A stretch of DNA of 64,000 bases from UBA1479 sp964012715 (GTDB lineage Bacteria; Pseudomonadota; Alphaproteobacteria; Rhodospirillales; Casp-alpha2): assembly GCA_964012715.1 (NCBI GenBank), contig CAXGUG010000003.1, positions 25,621 to 89,620 of the forward strand, in the 5' to 3' direction. The translations under genes and the position numbers were made by a program. Positions within the stretch are counted from its first letter, which is position 1. Each line of letters begins with the position of its first letter. This document shows, piece by piece, positions 51,672 to 60,039 of this stretch. The notes under the pieces were generated by a model. The model worked only from the letters and a program-made list of their open reading frames with translations, did not search any database and was not told where the DNA came from.

Positions 51672-53447
51672 TTAGCCTGCCGCCGCTTTCTTGCGCTCGA
51701 TCACGCTTTCGAGCTGCGCTGTCGTGGCGCGGAGCTGGGCTTTGATTTTGCCGGCGGGGATCGGCTCCTTGGCGGTGGAGCCGTAATCCGAGGGCAGGAT
51801 GCCGGAGATATCGAAGTCGGCCGGCACGCTTTCGATGTCGAAATCGGCGTCCGACAGGTTCAGGTATTTCAGCGCCGCATTGGTCCAGGCGAACAGCCAG
51901 AACTGGAAATAGCCGAACCAATTGGGCACGTCCTTGCGGCGCGAGAAGGCCATGAAGAAGCCCTTGAGCGCGTAGTACACGCGCTGCGGCTTCATCGAGA
52001 AGCGGAGCATGCGCTTGGACAATTGCAGCAGCGCCCGCCAGTTCTTGAACACCATCTTCAGGAACAGGCCCGTATTGCCGAAGCCCTGGCCCTCGATGGG
52101 GACATGGTGGCCCTCGGCCTGCAGGTCGAAGAATGCCTTGAGCCGGTTGTATTGATATTCGCCGTCGGTAAAGACATCGACGAAATGCTTGTAGCCGTCG
52201 ATCATCCGCCGCCGCGGCAGCAGGTATTGGATGTTGGTCTGATACTTGTAGCCGCCCAGGCCGAAGCGTACGTCGCGCAGGCGCTTCGACAGTTTCATGC
52301 GGCGGTACAGCGGCGTGCCGGGCAGCGCGGTCAACAACGACGGGTCGCCGGACAGCAACGCCGCCTCGGTCAGGCCCTTGAGCGTGATATCGAAGCAATC
52401 GTCGTCGTCTGAATCGAACCCGAAGATCAGCCCGCCGACCACGATGAAGCCGCGCGATTGGATTTCGCGCACGACCTGGGTCAGCTCCGTGGCCGAATTC
52501 TGCACCTTGGCGGTTTCCAGCAGCGAGTTCTTGGAGAAGCTCTCGATGCCGATGAACAGCATGTCGAAACCGGCGCGGCGCATCTTGGCCATCAGGTCCG
52601 GGTGATTGTGCAGGTTGATGGTCAGCCAGGTATAGAGCGACGGCGTATGGCCGGTCCGTTCCTTCCAGGCGAGAATCTTGTCGATCACTTCCTCGGCCCA
52701 GCGCGGTTCGCCGATGAAGTTGTCGCAGGCGAACAGGATTTGCGACACGCCCAATTCGCACAGATGGTCCAGTTCGGCGACGATCAGGTCCGACGGCTTG
52801 TTATGGGGTCGGTTGTTGTCGTCCATGATGCGGATGTCGCAGAATTCGCACAGGAACGGGCAGCCGCGCGAAACCTCGATCACCGCGCCGTAATAGCGGC
52901 CGATGGTGGTGTCCATCAGGCCCCGGTGCATGGGTTTTGATTTGGCGATCTCGAACCGGCCGGGCGACTTGATGATGTGGTCCATGGGTTGGCCGTCGCG
53001 GACCGATTGGATCAGGTCCGCGATCGAGGCCTCGGCGTCGCCGACGAAGACGTGGTCGAAATCCTTCAGCTGATCCAGCGTTCCGGCTTGTTCGAACGAC
53101 CAGGCGACGGGGCCGCCGACCATCGAGCGGGTGCCAGGGAACCGGGCTTTCAAATCCGCGCGCACGCGGTTCATGAAACCCGCGTCCTGATTGATGCCGG
53201 AAAACAGGTACAGGTCCGCTTCGGCGATGCCGGTCTTGCCCTGAACCCGGGTGTCGTGGAGCAACAGATCCACGCCCAGGTCTTCGGGGATATGGGCGGC
53301 GAGGGTATAGGCCCAGACCGGCATGAAGATCGCGCCATAGGTCTGTGTGTCGGAATAGACGGGATCAGGCGCATGCACGAACATCACGCGGAACGGCTTG
53401 GCGTTCCGGGTCGGCGATGGCGTCTGATTGGCCGTCGTCTGGGTCAT
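51672..53447 (-). CDS. B12-binding-type radical SAM protein
   Basis: Length 591. The N-terminal ~150 residues form a Rossmann-like domain placed where cobalamin-binding domains sit, but the DxHxxG base-off motif is not obvious (LLLHDTRVQG instead). SRGCPFLCEFCDI carries the CxxxCxxC cluster ligands C196, C200, C203. The barrel continues to about 390 and a hydrophobic/aromatic-rich C-terminal domain of 200 residues follows (FLKMVFKNWRALLQLSKRML). Class B radical SAM enzymes methylate unreactive carbons, for example in hopanoids; substrate unknown here. Next to a GT2 gene on the same strand. Confidence 0.85.
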   Translation of the reverse strand: MTQTTANQTPSPTRNAKPFRVMFVHAPDPVYSDTQTYGAIFMPVWAYTLAAHIPEDLGVDLLLHDTRVQGKTGIAEADLYLFSGINQDAGFMNRVRADLKARFPGTRSMVGGPVAWSFEQAGTLDQLKDFDHVFVGDAEASIADLIQSVRDGQPMDHIIKSPGRFEIAKSKPMHRGLMDTTIGRYYGAVIEVSRGCPFLCEFCDIRIMDDNNRPHNKPSDLIVAELDHLCELGVSQILFACDNFIGEPRWAEEVIDKILAWKERTGHTPSLYTWLTINLHNHPDLMAKMRRAGFDMLFIGIESFSKNSLLETAKVQNSATELTQVVREIQSRGFIVVGGLIFGFDSDDDDCFDITLKGLTEAALLSGDPSLLTALPGTPLYRRMKLSKRLRDVRFGLGGYKYQTNIQYLLPRRRMIDGYKHFVDVFTDGEYQYNRLKAFFDLQAEGHHVPIEGQGFGNTGLFLKMVFKNWRALLQLSKRMLRFSMKPQRVYYALKGFFMAFSRRKDVPNWFGYFQFWLFAWTNAALKYLNLSDADFDIESVPADFDISGILPSDYGSTAKEPIPAGKIKAQLRATTAQLESVIERKKAAAG

Positions 53448-53550
53448 GTCCTATCCGCTTGCCTGTTTTCGTCCCTGCGGCGCGCCGCTTGACGGTCCGA
53501 TTTCCCACCTTTTAGGGGTATTTGGGGGCCGGGTGCAAAGGCTTAAAGGC

Positions 53551-54504
53551 TTAATCGTCGTCGTGCGGGCGTTTCGGCGTGGTCTGGATATCGAAATTGA
53601 TGGCCTGAACCAGGAATTGCACGCCCAAAAGGACAGCCAGCGTGGCGATCATGATCGTGCCCATGGTCGCGGTGACGCCGCTTTGGGCGGCTTCCCACCA
53701 TTTGATTCCGCCGAAGATCAGCCCGAAGGCCGTCAGCAGCGAGCCGGCCAGAAGATAGAACGAGCCCAGCGAGAAATCGTAGATGAAGTATTTGAACAGG
53801 ATGCGTTTTCCCATGCCCCGGATCAGGCGGTAGATGAACACCGGCATGATCGACGGAATATGAAGCGACGATTGTTCGTCGCCGTAGCGGGCGGGGATGG
53901 GCACGTCCTCGACCACCGCCCCCGCGATATTGAGGCGGATCAACATGTCCGATTCAAAGAAATAGCCGTCGGATACCCGGTCCAGCTCCATCCGCTCCAA
54001 CGCGTCGCGGTTGATCGCGGTATAGCCGTTGGTCGGGTCCATCATTTGCCAATAGCCGGACGCGGCCTTGACCAGGAAGGTCAGGACGCTGTTGCCGAAC
54101 AGACGCACGCGCGGCATCTGGCGCAGGGCCTTCAGATCGCGGAAGCGGTTGCCCTTGGTATAGTCGGCATGACCGGTGGCGATGGGCTTCAACAGGGGTT
54201 CCAGATAGGCCGGATCCATCTGGTCGTCGCCGTCCATTTTGACGACGATGTCGAACCCGTCGGCCATGGCCTGGCGGTAGCCGGTCTTGACCGCCGCCCC
54301 CACGCCGCCGTTCTGCACCCGGTGCAGGACGACCACGCGCGGATCGTCCACGGCCTTGGCCGTGGCCCCAGATTGATCGGGGCAGCCGTCGTCGACGACA
54401 TAGATACGTTTGATCCAGGCGGGAATGCCCCGGATCACGTCGGCAACGTGATTGGTTACCCGATAAGCCGGGATTACCACCGCGATTTTGATGTGATCCG
54501 CCAC
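53551..54504 (-). CDS. glycosyltransferase family 2, DPM1/polyprenyl-phosphate type
   Basis: Length 317, GTG start. IAVVIPAYRVTNHV, YVVDDGCPDQSG and VVKMDGDDQMDPAYL (DxD nucleotide-sugar metal motif) define a GT-A fold; FFESDMLIRL is the catalytic-base region. Two C-terminal hydrophobic helices (about 240-300) suggest transfer to polyprenyl phosphate at the inner membrane. It precedes the radical SAM gene with a 103-bp gap. The gap holds the direct repeat AAAGGCTTAAAGGCTTAA and no gene. Confidence 0.9.
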   Translation of the reverse strand: MADHIKIAVVIPAYRVTNHVADVIRGIPAWIKRIYVVDDGCPDQSGATAKAVDDPRVVVLHRVQNGGVGAAVKTGYRQAMADGFDIVVKMDGDDQMDPAYLEPLLKPIATGHADYTKGNRFRDLKALRQMPRVRLFGNSVLTFLVKAASGYWQMMDPTNGYTAINRDALERMELDRVSDGYFFESDMLIRLNIAGAVVEDVPIPARYGDEQSSLHIPSIMPVFIYRLIRGMGKRILFKYFIYDFSLGSFYLLAGSLLTAFGLIFGGIKWWEAAQSGVTATMGTIMIATLAVLLGVQFLVQAINFDIQTTPKRPHDDD

Positions 54505-54620
54505 TTTGCCGCCGGTCCTTGTCCGATGCCCTTAATGTCACGGCCCTTCCAGAAGGCCGCAAGGTTGGGCTAAAACCATTAAAACTTTATCGACCAAAAA
54601 AATGAAACCCAGGAACATCC

Positions 54621-55781
54621 ATGACAAGCTCTCCCCAAACGCACCCGGAAATCCGGGAGTCCGTGGCCGCATTATGCCGTGATTTCCCCGGCGAATACTG
54701 GCGTGGCAAAGACGCCGACCGGGCCTATCCCACCGAATTCGTCAATGCCCTGACCGAAGCGGGCTTCCTGGCCTGCCTGATCCCCGAGGAATACGGCGGA
54801 TCGGGCCTGGGCCTGTCGGAAGCGATCGCGATCATGGAGGAAATCCATAAATCCGGCTGCAGCGGCGGCGCCTGCCACGCGCAGATGTATATCATGGGCG
54901 CACTGTTGCGCCATGGCGACGAAGAAAAGAAAAAGAAATACCTGCCGGAAATCGCCGCGGGCCGGTTGCGGCTTCAGGCCTTCGGCGTGACCGAGCCGAC
55001 ATCGGGCACGGATACCACGCGCATCCGCACCACGGCGCGGCGCGACGGCAACGAATGGGTTATCAACGGGCAGAAGGTATGGACCTCGCGGGCCGAGCAT
55101 TCCGACCTGATGTTGTTGTTGGCCCGGACCACCCCGCGTGAAGAAGCCGCCAAGCCGCACCAGGGGATGTCGATCTTCCTGGTCGATATGCGCAAGGCCC
55201 TGGGCAACGGGATGGAGATCAAACCCATCCGCGCCATGGTCAACCATGCGGCCACGGAAATCTTTTTCGACGAGCTGCGGATTCCCGCCGACGCCCTGAT
55301 CGGCGAAGAAGGGCGCGGGTTCTACTACATCCTCGACGGGATGAACGCCGAACGCATCCTGGTGTCGTCCGAAGCCATCGGCGATGCCCGCTGGTTCATC
55401 CAGAAGGCCCGTGATTACGCAGTCGATCGGCGGGTGTTCGACCGGCCCATCGGCCAGAACCAGGGTATCCAGTTCCCGATCGCGCGTTGCTATGCCGAAA
55501 CGGAAGCGGCGGCCCTGATGGTTCGTCAAGCTGCCGAGACCTTCGATGCCGGCGGCGACGTGGGCGCGATGGCCAATATGTGCAAGCTGCTGGCCTCTGA
55601 AGCGACCTGGCATGCCGCCGACATGTGCCTGCAAACCCACGGCGGGTTCGGTTTTGCCGAGGAATACGACGTCGAGCGCAAGTTCCGCGAAACCCGTCTG
55701 TTCCAGGTTGCCCCGATCTCCAGCAACCTGATCCTCAGCTACATCGCCGAGCATGTCCTGGACATGCCCCGGTCGTTCTGA
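54621..55781 (+). CDS. acyl-CoA dehydrogenase
   Basis: Length 386. Motifs LQAFGVTEPTSGTDTTRIRT (FAD/substrate), EWVINGQKVWTSRAEHSDLM, FDRPIGQNQGIQFPIA and LQTHGGFGFAEEYDVERKFRETRL are typical. The position of the catalytic Glu of short-chain type enzymes (near 365) is not assigned. Operon with the hydratase and CoA-transferase genes, so the pathway is CoA activation, dehydrogenation and hydration of a carboxylic acid. Confidence 0.92.
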   Translation: MTSSPQTHPEIRESVAALCRDFPGEYWRGKDADRAYPTEFVNALTEAGFLACLIPEEYGGSGLGLSEAIAIMEEIHKSGCSGGACHAQMYIMGALLRHGDEEKKKKYLPEIAAGRLRLQAFGVTEPTSGTDTTRIRTTARRDGNEWVINGQKVWTSRAEHSDLMLLLARTTPREEAAKPHQGMSIFLVDMRKALGNGMEIKPIRAMVNHAATEIFFDELRIPADALIGEEGRGFYYILDGMNAERILVSSEAIGDARWFIQKARDYAVDRRVFDRPIGQNQGIQFPIARCYAETEAAALMVRQAAETFDAGGDVGAMANMCKLLASEATWHAADMCLQTHGGFGFAEEYDVERKFRETRLFQVAPISSNLILSYIAEHVLDMPRSF

Positions 55782-55826
55782 CCGCCGGCCTTTTGAGCGA
55801 ATTTGAAGAAAAGAAAGAAACCTCCC

Positions 55827-56714
55827 ATGGATAACATCGACCCCAATGCCCCTTTGGATATCGATCACCTGCGGACCTGGATCGGCAAGACCCAGGAATT
55901 GGCGGACCTGATCGGCGAATTCCCGACCCGCGCCCTGAGCGCGACCATCGACCGCGACGACCCCGCGCCGCAGGTTGGCGACGTGCTGCCGCCGTCGGCC
56001 CATTGGCTGCACTTTCTGGAAACGCCGAAGCATTCCGAGCTGGCCTTTGACGGCCATGCCAAGAAGGGCGGTTTCCTGCCGCCGGTACCGCTGCCGCGCC
56101 GCATGTGGGCGGGTGGGCGCATTTGGTTCCCGGGGCTGCTGCGGATCGGCGATCAGGCGACGCGCCTGTCCACGGTCAAGGATGTGACCCTGAAGGAAGG
56201 CAAGACCGGGCGTTTGATCTTCGTGCTGGTCGAACACCGCATTCAGGTCGAAGGCAAGGACGTGATCGTCGAGGAACACGACATCGTCTATCGCGACATG
56301 GCCCCCGCCGACGCCCCGCAGCCGGCGCCGAAGCCGGCCCCCGAAGGCGCGGAATGGACGCGTAAGGTCCTGCCGGACGAAGCCATGCTGTTCCGCTATT
56401 CGGCGCTGATCTTCAACGCTCACCGCATCCATTTCGACCGCGAATTTACTCAGCAGGATGAAGGTTATCCGAACCTGATCGTCCATGGGCCGTTGATCGC
56501 GACCCTGTTGATGGACCTGGGAGCGCGTGAAATGGCGGCCAAGGGCAAGCGGATGACGCGGTTCGCCTATCGCGCCGTGCGGCCGAGCTTCACCGATGGG
56601 CGAGAAATGACCTTCCAGGGTAAGTTGACGGGCGATAATTCCACCGACCTTTGGGCCCTCGATCAGGACGGCTGGCTGGCCATGCAGGCCGACGCCGATT
56701 TCGCGGAGGGCTGA
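55827..56714 (+). CDS. MaoC-like / mesaconyl-C4-CoA hydratase-type dehydratase
   Basis: Length 295. Two hot-dog modules: an N-terminal FAS1-dehydratase-like part (about 10-150, HFLETPKHSELAFDGHAKKGGF) and a C-terminal MaoC-like part with FRYSALIFNAHRIHFDREFT (hydratase motif D/N-x5-H) and YPNLIVHGPLIATLLMDL. This layout is that of mesaconyl-C4-CoA and itaconyl-CoA hydratases. Sits between acyl-CoA dehydrogenase and CoA-transferase genes; the frame from TTG 55803 is less likely than ATG 55827. Confidence 0.88.
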   Translation: MDNIDPNAPLDIDHLRTWIGKTQELADLIGEFPTRALSATIDRDDPAPQVGDVLPPSAHWLHFLETPKHSELAFDGHAKKGGFLPPVPLPRRMWAGGRIWFPGLLRIGDQATRLSTVKDVTLKEGKTGRLIFVLVEHRIQVEGKDVIVEEHDIVYRDMAPADAPQPAPKPAPEGAEWTRKVLPDEAMLFRYSALIFNAHRIHFDREFTQQDEGYPNLIVHGPLIATLLMDLGAREMAAKGKRMTRFAYRAVRPSFTDGREMTFQGKLTGDNSTDLWALDQDGWLAMQADADFAEG

Positions 56715-56717
56715 GCG

Positions 56718-57947
56718 ATGAGCATTTCTACCGCCGCGTTGGAAGGCGTGCGCGTCATTGATATCGCGACCTTCGTCGCCGGGCCCTACGCCGCCGGTAT
56801 CCTGGGCGAATTCGGGGCCGACGTGATCAAGGTCGAACAGGCCCCGTCGAAAGCCAAGGACGGGGCCGCCAATGCGGGCGGCGACCCGTGGCGCTGGTAC
56901 GGCACCAAGACGGCGAAGCCCGATTCCTCCCTGGCCTGGCTGAGCGAGGCGCGGAACAAGAAATCCGTGACCCTGAACCTGCGCGCACCCGAGGGGCAGG
57001 ACATCCTGAAACGCTTGATCAAGGACGCCGACGTGCTGGTCGAAAATTTTCGCCCCGGCACGCTGGAGCGTTGGGGCCTGGGTTGGGACGTTCTGAGCGA
57101 GATCAATCCGGGCCTGATCATGCTGCGGGTTACCGGCTATGGCCAGACTGGGCCCTATAAGGACCGGCCCGGTTTCGCCCGCATCGGCCATGCCGTGGGC
57201 GGCCTGACGTATCTTGCCGGGAAGCCCGGGGAAATCCCAGTCACCCCCGGCTCGACCAGCTTGGGCGACTACATGACTGGGATGTACGGCGCGATCGGCA
57301 TCATGATGGCGCTGCGCCACCGGGACAAAACCGGCGAGGGGCAGATCATCGACGCCGCCCTGTACGAAAGCGTGTTCCGGGTGTTGGACGAAATGGCCCC
57401 GGCCTATGCCGCCGTCGGCAAGATCCGCGAACCGGAAGGCACCGGCACCCTGAATGCCGTGCCGCACGGCCATTTCCCCTGCGGCGACGGCAAGTTCATT
57501 TCCATTGCCTGCACGACCTCAAAGATGTTCGAACGCCTGACTCAGGCTATGTCCCGCCCGGATTTGTGGGATGCCTATGGCGATCAGGCCGAGCGCCTGA
57601 AACACCGGGATACGGTGATCGAGGAAGTGACCAACTGGTGCATGTCGCAGACCCGCGACCAGGTCATGGAGAAGTGCATCGCCGCCGAGGTTCCGTCCGG
57701 CCCGATCAATTCCATTGCCGATATTTTCGAAGACCCGCATTTCCATGCGCGCGAGCAACTGGTGCGGATGGTCGCACCCGAAGTGGGCGAAGTGACCGTC
57801 CCGGGCGTGGTGCCGAAGCTGTCCAAGACGCCGGGCACCATCCGCTCCCTCGGCGAAGGTCTGGGCGCGTCGAACGCCGACGTCTACGGTGCATTGGGCT
57901 TTTCCGACGAAGAACTGGCGGACCTGAAGGAGCGCGGGGTTATCTAG
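56718..57947 (+). CDS. CaiB/BaiF-family (class III) CoA-transferase
   Basis: Length 409. Class III CoA-transferase with DIATFVAGPYAAGILGEFGADVIKVE, LVENFRPGTLERWGLG, TGYGQTGPYKDRPGFARIGHA and the catalytic Asp in STSLGDYMTGMYGAIGIM; the C-terminal DPHFHAREQLV and PGVVPKLSKTPGTI are typical. Moves CoA from a donor such as succinyl-CoA to an organic acid. Last gene of the acyl-CoA operon, 3 bp after the hydratase stop. Itaconate, methylsuccinate or another dicarboxylate could be the substrate. Confidence 0.9.
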   Translation: MSISTAALEGVRVIDIATFVAGPYAAGILGEFGADVIKVEQAPSKAKDGAANAGGDPWRWYGTKTAKPDSSLAWLSEARNKKSVTLNLRAPEGQDILKRLIKDADVLVENFRPGTLERWGLGWDVLSEINPGLIMLRVTGYGQTGPYKDRPGFARIGHAVGGLTYLAGKPGEIPVTPGSTSLGDYMTGMYGAIGIMMALRHRDKTGEGQIIDAALYESVFRVLDEMAPAYAAVGKIREPEGTGTLNAVPHGHFPCGDGKFISIACTTSKMFERLTQAMSRPDLWDAYGDQAERLKHRDTVIEEVTNWCMSQTRDQVMEKCIAAEVPSGPINSIADIFEDPHFHAREQLVRMVAPEVGEVTVPGVVPKLSKTPGTIRSLGEGLGASNADVYGALGFSDEELADLKERGVI

Positions 57948-57956
57948 CCCCGCGTT

Positions 57957-58808
57957 CTAGTTTGGGCGGTCGTTTTCGCCGTCGGGCTTGGGCCGCTCCG
58001 CCAATTTGGCTTCGATCAGGTCGATCTTCTCCGCCATGCGGCGGAGCAGGTCGTCCTGTTCGGCCTGATGTTTTTCGGCATCGGCGGCGGTCGCGTCGTG
58101 CATGGAATTGACGATGATCGCGATGAACAGGTTCAGCACCGCAAAAGTGACGATCAGGATGAACGGCACGAAGAATACCCAGGCGTAGGGGTGGACCTCC
58201 ATCACCGGGCGGACGATGCCCATCGACCAGGATTCCAGGGTCATGATCTGGAACAGGGTATAGGCCGAGCGGCCGATCGTGCCGAACCAGTCGGGAAAAT
58301 CCCCGGCGAACAGCTTGGTCGCCATCACGGCGGCGATGTAGAACACCAGACAGAGCAGGGCCAGGACCGAGCTCATCCCCGGCACCGCTTCCAACAAGGC
58401 CTGGATCACGACGCGCATTTTCGGCACCGCAGATACCAGGCGCAGGGCCCGCAGGATGCGCAGGGCGCGCAGCACGGTCAGTCCTTCCGTCGCGGGGGTC
58501 AGCGAGATCGCGACGATCAGGAAATCGAACACGTTCCAGGCGCTGGTGAAAAACCGGAACCGGTAGACGATCAGCTTGATGATGATCTCGGCGACGAAAA
58601 CCGCGACCGCCAGATGGTCCAGCAGCACCAATGCGTCCCCGGCGGCATCCATGATCGCTGGGGACGTTTCCAGGCCGATGACGATGGCGTTCAGAATGAT
58701 TACGGCGATGATGAAGCGGCGCGTCCCCTCGGCTTCGATAAAGGATTGCAGGCGGCCGAGAAGTCCCGCCGGGCGAGGGTCCAGGGTTTCAGTCGAAGCA
58801 TCTGACAT
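57957..58808 (-). CDS. voltage-gated sodium channel, NaChBac family
   Basis: Single-domain six-helix ion channel (283 residues), active as a tetramer in the inner membrane. S4 has Arg at 114, 117, 120 and 123 spaced every third residue (LTVLRALRILRALRLV). The selectivity filter TLESWSM at 190-196 is identical to that of the sodium-selective NavMs and NavAb. S6 (VTFAVLNLFIAIIVNSM) is followed by a coiled-coil C-terminal tail (KHQAEQDDLLRRMAEKIDLIE) as in NavMs. ATG 58808 chosen; the frame continuing upstream is a shadow. Converges with the CoA-transferase gene (9-bp gap). Confidence 0.93.
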   Translation of the reverse strand: MSDASTETLDPRPAGLLGRLQSFIEAEGTRRFIIAVIILNAIVIGLETSPAIMDAAGDALVLLDHLAVAVFVAEIIIKLIVYRFRFFTSAWNVFDFLIVAISLTPATEGLTVLRALRILRALRLVSAVPKMRVVIQALLEAVPGMSSVLALLCLVFYIAAVMATKLFAGDFPDWFGTIGRSAYTLFQIMTLESWSMGIVRPVMEVHPYAWVFFVPFILIVTFAVLNLFIAIIVNSMHDATAADAEKHQAEQDDLLRRMAEKIDLIEAKLAERPKPDGENDRPN

Positions 58809-59012
58809 CGAAAAGGCGCCTTGGCGTCTAGAGTACGGGGAAAGGTATGAACGCGCCCCCAAGATAGGGGTGCGCCCATTGGCCATCAAGCGGGCGATTA
58901 GATGCTGGGAAAGTCTGGTGGAGCCTTCCCGCTTCACCTTGTAGCTGGGCCGTGCCATATGTAGCGGCACAACAAAACACCATTTCCACCATAAATCAGG
59001 AGGATCCCCCCA

Positions 59013-59429
59013 ATGGAACCCAGAATCATCCGCGCCAGCGACCGCGAAACCAAGATCGCCCCGGCCAACAACTTCGTCGGCCAGGTTCTGCATGAAAGCG
59101 TGTTCGCCGAAGAAGCGCCGTCGCGCCTGCGTGTCTCGCGCGTGACCTTCACCCCCGGTGGCCGCACCAACTGGCACACCCATGCCGTCGGCCAGATCCT
59201 TTACGTTCTGTCCGGTTCCGGCCGTTATCAGCTGGAAGGCCAGCCGGTCGAAGAAATCAGCGCCGGCGACACCGTGATCATTCCGCCGAACGCCCGTCAC
59301 TGGCATGGCGCCGCGCCCGACAGCATGATGTGCCACCTGGCCCTGTCGGAAGCCGACGACCAGGGTAAAGGCGCCGACTGGCTGGAGCCGGTCAGCGATG
59401 CGGACTTCACGCAAGCCCCCAAGAAATAA
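59013..59429 (+). CDS. cupin-domain protein
   Basis: Length 138. Both cupin motifs are present: TNWHTHAVGQILYVLSGSGRY (G-x5-HxH-x3-4-E-x6-G like) and AGDTVIIPPNARHWHGAAPD (second motif with the third His). Likely a single metal-binding beta-barrel acting in the cytoplasm. It resembles YurT/carboxymuconolactone-associated cupins, but the reaction is unknown. Divergent from the channel gene, and followed by tandem terminators. Confidence 0.88.
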   Translation: MEPRIIRASDRETKIAPANNFVGQVLHESVFAEEAPSRLRVSRVTFTPGGRTNWHTHAVGQILYVLSGSGRYQLEGQPVEEISAGDTVIIPPNARHWHGAAPDSMMCHLALSEADDQGKGADWLEPVSDADFTQAPKK

Positions 59430-59436
59430 CAGTTAC

Positions 59437-59465
59437 AAAAGGGCCGGCGCTTGCGTCGGCCTTTT
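59437..59465 (+). terminator. rho-independent terminator of the cupin gene
   Basis: AAAAGGGCCGGCGC and GCGTCGGCCTTTT pair around TT with one bulge and one mismatch, followed by CC then T-rich sequence. Eight bp after the stop. Confidence 0.75.
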
Positions 59466-59493
59466 CCTTGTTCCCTTTATCGGGTAACACGAT

Positions 59494-59523
59494 AAAGGCC
59501 GTGCCTATGGCGCGGCCTTTTTT
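59494..59523 (+). terminator. second terminator upstream of the CBS gene
   Basis: AAAGGCCGTGCC and GGCGCGGCCTTT form a stem around TAT with one mismatch, ending in TTTTTT. A second hairpin, CTTTATCG/CGATAAAG (59475-59497), overlaps its 5' arm, so the two cannot form together. Confidence 0.75.
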
Positions 59524-59555
59524 GTGTTTGCACTGCTTGGGGATAGGAAGGCGTT

Positions 59556-60014
59556 ATGAACGTGGCGAAAGTCCGCGGTCGCAGCCTTGAAAAGGTCAAA
59601 ACGATCGCGCCGGAGGCGACCCTCCAGCAGGCGGCGGAAAGCCTGGCAGACTATGATATCGGCCTGTTGGTCGTCTGCGATGGTGGCGGCTGCAACGAAA
59701 AAGAAGCCGGCGGTGTCATCGCCGGTGTCTTGTCTGAACGGGATATCGTCCGCTTTGTCGGCGACTATGGCGCCGATGCCCTGACGCGACCCGTTTCCTC
59801 CGCCATGACCCGCGATGTGCAGACCTGCGGTTCATCCGACGACATTGATGCCGTTCTCTCGGCCATGGCGCAGGGCGGGTTCCGTCATATGCCGGTGGTC
59901 AAACAGGGGCGCTTGGCCGGGATGGTCAGCTCGACGGACATCATCAATTACCTGCAACGTCACGCGACCGACCAGGACCGCGCCTTGTTCTGGTCGAAGA
60001 TCATCTGGGTTTGA
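59556..60014 (+). CDS. CBS-domain pair protein
   Basis: Length 152: two CBS motifs, EKVKTIAPEATLQQAAESLADYDIGLLVV and SSDDIDAVLSAMAQGGFRHMPVVKQGRLAGMVSSTDI. CBS pairs bind adenine nucleotides. The insertion CDGGGCNEKEAGG between strands is unusual for a minimal CBS protein, with two Cys in close spacing. Stand-alone protein of the inosine-monophosphate-dehydrogenase-like CBS type; partner unknown. Confidence 0.9.
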   Translation: MNVAKVRGRSLEKVKTIAPEATLQQAAESLADYDIGLLVVCDGGGCNEKEAGGVIAGVLSERDIVRFVGDYGADALTRPVSSAMTRDVQTCGSSDDIDAVLSAMAQGGFRHMPVVKQGRLAGMVSSTDIINYLQRHATDQDRALFWSKIIWV

Positions 60015-60039
60015 CGTCTTGGCTCCGGGGGGGGCGAGC

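Noticed and set aside
54672..57473. 933-codon minus-strand frame opposite the acyl-CoA operon
   Set aside because: Spans three genuine genes on the other strand with clear family motifs and has no plausible domain itself.
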